Source of the DNA: Actinomycetes bacterium
GTDB taxonomy: Bacteria > Actinomycetota > Acidimicrobiia > Acidimicrobiales > Acidimicrobiaceae
NCBI GenBank assembly: GCA_021844725.1
Contig: JAKBSX010000127.1
Coordinates: 1 to 7,371, forward strand
Direction of reading: 5' to 3'
Length of the DNA stretch: 7,371 bases
A program made the position numbers and the translations under genes. Positions 4,446 through 7,371 of this stretch are shown in pieces; position 1 is the first letter of the stretch, and each line of letters begins with the position of its first letter. Under the pieces are notes generated by a model. It ran no database searches, was not told the origin of the DNA, and saw only the letters and a list, made by a program, of their open reading frames with translations.

Positions 4446-5918
4446 TCAATCACCCTTGGCCGGGTTTGACCCGTATCGCTTAGACATAGAATGGGCCACA
4501 AGTTCACTATCCTGATCAGTCAGATGTGAGTAGACATCAAGTGTCACGGTGATTGAACTGTGGCCGAGGGTTCGTGAAACTATTTGCATGGGGACTCTAT
4601 CGTTGAGCAGTTGACTTGCAGCCGTATGCCTCAACTCGTGTACGCTCCACGCTCTGCCATCTTCGTGCGGTTCTATTCCAGCTTTCTTGCATGCTGAGGT
4701 AAAGCGCTTTTGGAGGTTATCCGGTCTGATGTGGGAACCATGGGAATTAGTGAAGATTAGATCTGGTTGTGTTCTGCCATCCTTAACTGCAGCACCAAGT
4801 TGTGAACGTCTATGATCCTCGAGCTCAGCAATAAGGAAGTCTGGTAGTCTCAATCGTCTTTTTGACTTATCGGTTTTTAGGTCACCCCTTGCGACTTTCC
4901 CGCCTTCGATCTTGAGCTGACTAGTTACCGTAATTGATTCCCCATCAAAGTCGCTCCAGCGGAGACCTAAGGCTTCTCCTCTTCGAAGCCCGGTGGTTAT
5001 CATCAAGGCCCAAAGAGGACCTAGTTCTGAACCCTTGGTGGCCTCAATTAACCGCTTAGCCTGATCTTGGCTTAGTGCATGTTTCTCTGGAAGCGGTCTT
5101 CCACCAGCTGGTTTGGTTTCAGCAGCTACGTTTTTAGATGCCAGCCCTTCAGCAATTCCCCACTTGAGTGCCATCCCAAGTACCGCTCTGCACAATCGTA
5201 ATGTGTTTGCAGAGTAAGTGAGAGTTCTTTTGCCTCTCGTGTAAGAAGTTCCTTCCACCGCATGAAGCCAATTCTCCACCTTCGATTTGTTGAGATCTTT
5301 GATCTTTATGCGACCCAAGGATGGAATAATATGAGTGTTCGAAATGTCACGATATTGCTCAAAAGTTCTGATAGCAAGCCCTTTGCCTTGATTACCGGTC
5401 TTTACCCTGATACTGGCCAGCCACACTTCCACTAGCTCGCTGACCGTGGATGAGCCCTTTAGTAGACCCCCATTTGATTTGATTTCTTTTAGCTCTTCCA
5501 GCGCCTGGAGGGCCTCGAGTGGCGGATTCTTGGTCTTCCTATCGACCTTGATCAGCTTTCGTTTCTTTACCTGTTTGCCACTCGGCTCCGTCATGGTCAC
5601 CTGCGCAACCCAGGCTTTTCGATCAGCACGGTAATACAGTGAACCTTCTTGGGGGCTTCGCTGCTCCCGCTTCACGGCTGCCACATTCTTAGGGATGATT
5701 CCGACCTTCATGGCTTCGGCCAACGCCATGGAGAGAACCGACCGCAAGCCCTTGTCCTGGCTGCAAACCTTCTCTACTAGCTCCGGGGTAATCTCAGATA
5801 GGTCTAGAAAAGCCAGGGCCTCTTTCAGGGCCTCAACGGCACGGGCATAGCGCTGCAGCGTCCGGGGAGAAACCACTCTCGAGGCCAACCATTGCTCCAA
5901 CCATTCCCCCGTATCCAT
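4446..5918 (-). CDS. int: Tyrosine recombinase/integrase with an extra N-terminal core-binding-like domain
   Basis: 490 aa, longer than the 370-420 aa usual for this type. Residues 285-475 form the catalytic domain: R312 (TTGLRRGE), K348 (LKTDKSK), H427 and R430 (SVHELRH), H453 (TLGHSSIT) and nucleophile Y463 (DVYSHL), so all catalytic residues are present. Residues 158-265 are a SAM-like core-binding domain. Residues 92-146 (GSLYYRADRKAWVAQVT and after) look like an AP2-type arm-binding domain. Residues 4-81 resemble a second core-binding domain. It would cut and join DNA at tRNA-Arg-type cores such as that at 4259-4300. ATG 5918 has a -10 box 6 nt upstream and no Shine-Dalgarno. No excisionase gene is visible. 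Confidence 0.93.
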   Translation of the reverse strand: MDTGEWLEQWLASRVVSPRTLQRYARAVEALKEALAFLDLSEITPELVEKVCSQDKGLRSVLSMALAEAMKVGIIPKNVAAVKREQRSPQEGSLYYRADRKAWVAQVTMTEPSGKQVKKRKLIKVDRKTKNPPLEALQALEELKEIKSNGGLLKGSSTVSELVEVWLASIRVKTGNQGKGLAIRTFEQYRDISNTHIIPSLGRIKIKDLNKSKVENWLHAVEGTSYTRGKRTLTYSANTLRLCRAVLGMALKWGIAEGLASKNVAAETKPAGGRPLPEKHALSQDQAKRLIEATKGSELGPLWALMITTGLRRGEALGLRWSDFDGESITVTSQLKIEGGKVARGDLKTDKSKRRLRLPDFLIAELEDHRRSQLGAAVKDGRTQPDLIFTNSHGSHIRPDNLQKRFTSACKKAGIEPHEDGRAWSVHELRHTAASQLLNDRVPMQIVSRTLGHSSITVTLDVYSHLTDQDSELVAHSMSKRYGSNPAKGD

Positions 5919-5924
5919 GGGGTT

Positions 5925-5930
5925 AATTTA
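5925..5930 (-). promoter_or_regulatory. -10 box of int, leaderless start
   Basis: Minus strand TAAATT ends 6 nt before ATG 5918. No Shine-Dalgarno is present, matching the leaderless pattern of the TA operons. Confidence 0.4.
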
Positions 5931-5971
5931 GCACCGAAGGGGCTCTGGGAATTTAAGTTCCGCGATAGCAG

Positions 5972-5984
5972 GGTTTTTAAAACC
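5972..5984. repeat. 13-bp near-palindromic repeat, copy 1
   Basis: GGTTTTTAAAACC, identical to 6163-6175. It lies 41 bp upstream of the predicted int -10 box. It is probably a protein-binding site for control of int or replication; the role is unproven. Confidence 0.45.
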
Positions 5985-6025
5985 TTACACATGGCAAGGC
6001 GGTGGAGGAGAAAATCTGTGGGTTT

Positions 6026-6049
6026 ACTTAAGCTGGTACCAGCTTAAGT
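6026..6049. repeat. 24-bp perfect palindrome, operator or terminator
   Basis: Arms ACTTAAGCTGGT and ACCAGCTTAAGT meet with no spacer at 6037/6038. A run of six T follows on the plus strand (6049-6054), so it could end a plus-strand transcript, but no plus-strand gene lies upstream. A dimeric DNA-binding protein site is equally likely. Confidence 0.5.
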
Positions 6050-6162
6050 TTTTTAGTATCACTCTCCCGCGAAGCAGATCTTACTAAAGAACCTTCTCTG
6101 CACTGACGTAAGGGGGAAAAAGACTTTTCTTAGAGACCAGCTTTACCATGTGTAGGGTTTAA

Positions 6163-6175
6163 GGTTTTTAAAACC
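6163..6175. repeat. 13-bp near-palindromic repeat, copy 2
   Basis: Identical to 5972-5984, 191 bp away, with the 24-bp palindrome between them. The flanks are partly mirrored (GGG before copy 1, CCC after copy 2; CTTAC after copy 1, TTTAAG before copy 2). Confidence 0.45.
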
Positions 6176-6202
6176 CCAGAGTGTGCGACCTTTAGTGGTA
6201 AG

Positions 6203-6240
6203 GGGATTTGATGAGGAGTTTGAACGACTCATCAAATCCC
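6203..6240. other. Long stem-loop in the replication region
   Basis: A perfect 13-bp stem, GGGATTTGATGAG (6203-6215) with CTCATCAAATCCC (6228-6240), encloses a 12-nt loop. No T-tract follows on either strand, so it is unlikely to be a simple terminator. Its position next to the iterons suggests a role in origin function such as single-strand initiation, but that is inference. Confidence 0.55.
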
Positions 6241-6266
6241 TACTAGTTAATACTAGTTATTACTAG
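6241..6266 (+). repeat. AT-rich 10-bp direct repeats beside the iterons
   Basis: TACTAGTTAA, TACTAGTTAT and TACTAG start at 6241, 6251 and 6261. AT-rich short direct repeats next to iterons are typical of the DNA-unwinding element of theta-type plasmid origins. Confidence 0.5.
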
Positions 6267-6269
6267 CTC

Positions 6270-6332
6270 CCCGCCGATATGGGGACACAACCCGCCGATA
6301 TGGGGACACAACCCGCCGATATGGGGACACCC
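6270..6332. repeat. Three tandem 21-bp iterons, probable replication origin
   Basis: Three head-to-tail units start at 6270, 6291 and 6312. The first two are identical; the third matches through 19 bases, then has CC for AA. The central sequence is CCGCCGATATGGGGACAC. A 21-bp period is two helical turns, the standard spacing for Rep-bound iterons. They lie directly after the stop of the putative rep gene, i.e. on its 3' side. Confidence 0.7.
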
Positions 6333-6333
6333 A

Positions 6334-6819
6334 CTATTTCTGAGAGTTGTCAGGATTGTTGACGCTAACGCCCTGAGGCTGGCGGTAGCTGAGCATCGTC
6401 CCCCCGTTGTAAAAGCTGATGCCAAGTGCCCCTAACTCGGCTTCCCACTTCCGCACTTCCCGCCTCAGCCTGTGCTTTGAGGTCTCCCGCATCCCCGGCT
6501 GGAACGCCCCTATGGTCGTCAAAACGCCATCGAGAGATGTTGCTGTCCCATTTTTATGTGTAAGCATATGTAGCGCCAGCGCATGGGCCGCCCCGCTTTT
6601 GATGCTGTTCAGGACTGGTAGCATAGTTTTGTACCGCACCACCAGACTAGTGTCGTAAATTTGCATCCACGCAGTTGAAACAACCACTGCGAGCAGCGGA
6701 CGAGTATCTAATTCTCCTGCCGGACCTTTCAGTCTGCCAGTTGGCATATCCACCCGACTCAACACTGCTGCAACTCGCGGAAAGTTTGCACCGATATACA
6801 TTGTGCCCGTCGATGTCAA
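6334..6819 (-). CDS. Putative plasmid replication initiator (Rep), short and possibly N-terminally truncated
   Basis: 161 aa from a TTG at 6819, or 155 aa from ATG 6801; the frame is closed by a stop at 6832-6834. The middle resembles a winged-helix domain of theta-type Rep proteins: YDTSLVVRYKTMLPVLNSIK, SGAAHALALHMLTHKNG, SLDGVLTTIGAF, then the basic helix SKHRLRREVRKWEAELGALG and a wing ISFYNGGTMLSY. Iterons immediately downstream support the call. Known initiators of this type usually carry two such domains in 250-330 aa, so the N-terminal half seems absent. No Shine-Dalgarno is evident. Residues before about 40 have no recognisable match. Rep identity is by pattern and context only. Confidence 0.55.
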   Translation of the reverse strand: MTSTGTMYIGANFPRVAAVLSRVDMPTGRLKGPAGELDTRPLLAVVVSTAWMQIYDTSLVVRYKTMLPVLNSIKSGAAHALALHMLTHKNGTATSLDGVLTTIGAFQPGMRETSKHRLRREVRKWEAELGALGISFYNGGTMLSYRQPQGVSVNNPDNSQK

Positions 6820-7099
6820 TCTTTTGCCACCTCAAGTCGAAGATGCCGCTGTTGGGCAGCTCAAGCAAATCTTGTCAAGGGATGATGTTGCTAAGACCGC
6901 TCACGAGACAGTACAAGCACGGGCGCTGCAGAACTCTCAGAATTTGCAACAATCTTTGAGGAAACGACAATCACGTAAAGCAAAGGTAGTGCCTCAGCAA
7001 CCATTGGCTCCGTCTTTAGACCCGTCGTTGATCCCCCCGATTGATGGCACGCAGCTACCGGGTCAGGGCGGGATTGGGGGGTTGGATGAAATTACTTAG
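6803..7099 (+). CDS. Hypothetical protein with Gln-rich helix and Pro-rich tail, possibly 5'-truncated
   Basis: 98 aa from GTG 6803; the frame is open back to 6659 without a better start. Residues 1-60 are charged and probably helical (VGQLKQILSRDDVAKTAHET, ARALQNSQNLQQSL), followed by a basic patch LRKRQSRKAK and a Pro/Gly-rich tail (PQQPLAPSLDPSLIPP, LPGQGGIGG). Such tails are common at the C-terminus of large conjugation or membrane-associated proteins, but I do not recognise a family. Its start overlaps the 5' end of the putative rep gene on the other strand. With both genes seeming to lack N-terminal parts, a rearrangement junction near 6800-6830 is possible. It converges on the next gene; the two stops overlap at 7096-7099. 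Confidence 0.45.
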   Translation: MPVDVNLLPPQVEDAAVGQLKQILSRDDVAKTAHETVQARALQNSQNLQQSLRKRQSRKAKVVPQQPLAPSLDPSLIPPIDGTQLPGQGGIGGLDEIT

Positions 7100-7371
7100 C
7101 GGGCCCCATTACCGTAACAAGTAGCCGTTAACGCCGAGCCAAAAGCTGCTCCCTGTCCTCGTAGGTTACTGTTCCCCGCAGACCAGATAGTTGAACATCC
7201 CGATGGAGGCGGCGTATAACTCAAACCTCCGCGCTTAGTTGTTTGATTACTTTTAGGCAGTATTGAATTCTGATTCCCGGATTTCGATGAGCTATTGCCA
7301 TTGAGCGTGATCGAACCTGATGCACTACAGCTGTTACTAGTGCAATAAAAAGAAGAGGTAGACGTCGGATT
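7096..7371 (-). CDS. C-terminal part of a Ser/Asn-rich, cysteine-containing (probably exported) protein
   Basis: 91 codons are open from the window edge to TAA at 7098-7096; the start lies outside. The segment is rich in Ser, Asn, Thr and Gly (SCSASGSITLNGNSSSKSGN), has four Cys (fragment positions 10, 15, 59 and 85), and a TPPPSGCSTIWSAGNSN stretch. It has few charged residues and no membrane segment. This composition fits a secreted or surface protein with disulfides, for instance a pilin-like or adhesin tail encoded by a mobile element, but no family is recognised. The convergent stop overlap with the plus-strand gene suggests compact, possibly native, gene packing at this end. Confidence 0.45.
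   Translation of the reverse strand, partial: NPTSTSSFYCTSNSCSASGSITLNGNSSSKSGNQNSILPKSNQTTKRGGLSYTPPPSGCSTIWSAGNSNLRGQGAAFGSALTATCYGNGAR

Larger units (their letters stand above)
840..5918. mobile_element. Integrase-linked array of TA cassettes bounded by tRNA-derived att repeats
   Basis: Four direct copies of a 42-bp core (840, 1951, 3003, 4259) divide the region into three complete units of 1111, 1052 and 1256 bp, each with one complete TA pair. A tyrosine recombinase gene is adjacent to the last copy. Cassette A lies left of copy 1; its left boundary is outside the window. Recombination between neighbouring cores would excise one TA unit as a circle. The layout is seen directly; mobility by the adjacent integrase is inferred. 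Serial integration of several related elements followed by loss of their integrases would give a similar picture. Confidence 0.6.

Noticed and set aside
6243..6425. Minus-strand ORF with a repeated CPHIGGL peptide
   Set aside because: The peptide repeat is just the translation of the 21-bp iterons, and the frame overlaps the better-supported rep gene.

Overview
The window looks like accessory, mobile DNA from an actinomycete (Actinomycetota) of moderate GC content. This is inferred from three things. The toxin-antitoxin families and the integrase are of actinobacterial style. Promoters have TANNNT -10 boxes only 6-8 nt before start codons, which implies leaderless mRNAs. The repeated attachment core matches the 3' part of an actinobacterial tRNA-Arg. 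The species cannot be named from sequence alone.

The left two thirds (1-4300) is a tandem array of four small toxin-antitoxin (TA) cassettes. A: a toxin broken by a +1 frameshift, followed by an RHH antitoxin. B: Phd/YefM antitoxin with RelE/ParE toxin. C: RHH (MazE-like) antitoxin with MazF/PemK toxin. D: AbrB-type VapB with PIN-domain VapC, on the opposite strand. The cassettes are separated by direct repeats at 840, 1951, 3003 and 4259. Each repeat has a 42-bp core equal to the anticodon loop through 3' end of a tRNA-Arg read on the minus strand. After cores 1-3 comes a conserved tail of about 146-148 bp with paired short motifs that look like integrase arm sites. No core belongs to a complete tRNA.

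Immediately right of the fourth core lies a 490-aa tyrosine recombinase gene (4446-5918, minus strand) with an unusual second core-binding-like domain at its N-terminus. The layout (integrase, adjacent att site, array of direct-repeat-bounded promoter-bearing cassettes) resembles an integron in plan but uses a tRNA-targeting phage/ICE-type integrase. Core sequence decays with distance from the integrase: copies 4 and 3 are identical, copy 2 has one mismatch, copy 1 has four. This fits acquisition at the integrase-proximal end.

The right part (5931-6819) looks like a plasmid-type replication region: a pair of 13-bp repeats, a 24-bp perfect palindrome, a 13-bp-stem hairpin, short AT-rich direct repeats, three 21-bp iterons, and a short, possibly N-terminally truncated gene for a winged-helix replication initiator. 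The right end carries a plus-strand ORF for a Gln/Pro-rich tail that converges on the C-terminal end of a Ser/Asn-rich, cysteine-containing protein running off the window. Together this suggests an integrative or plasmid-like element that accumulates addiction modules through site-specific recombination.
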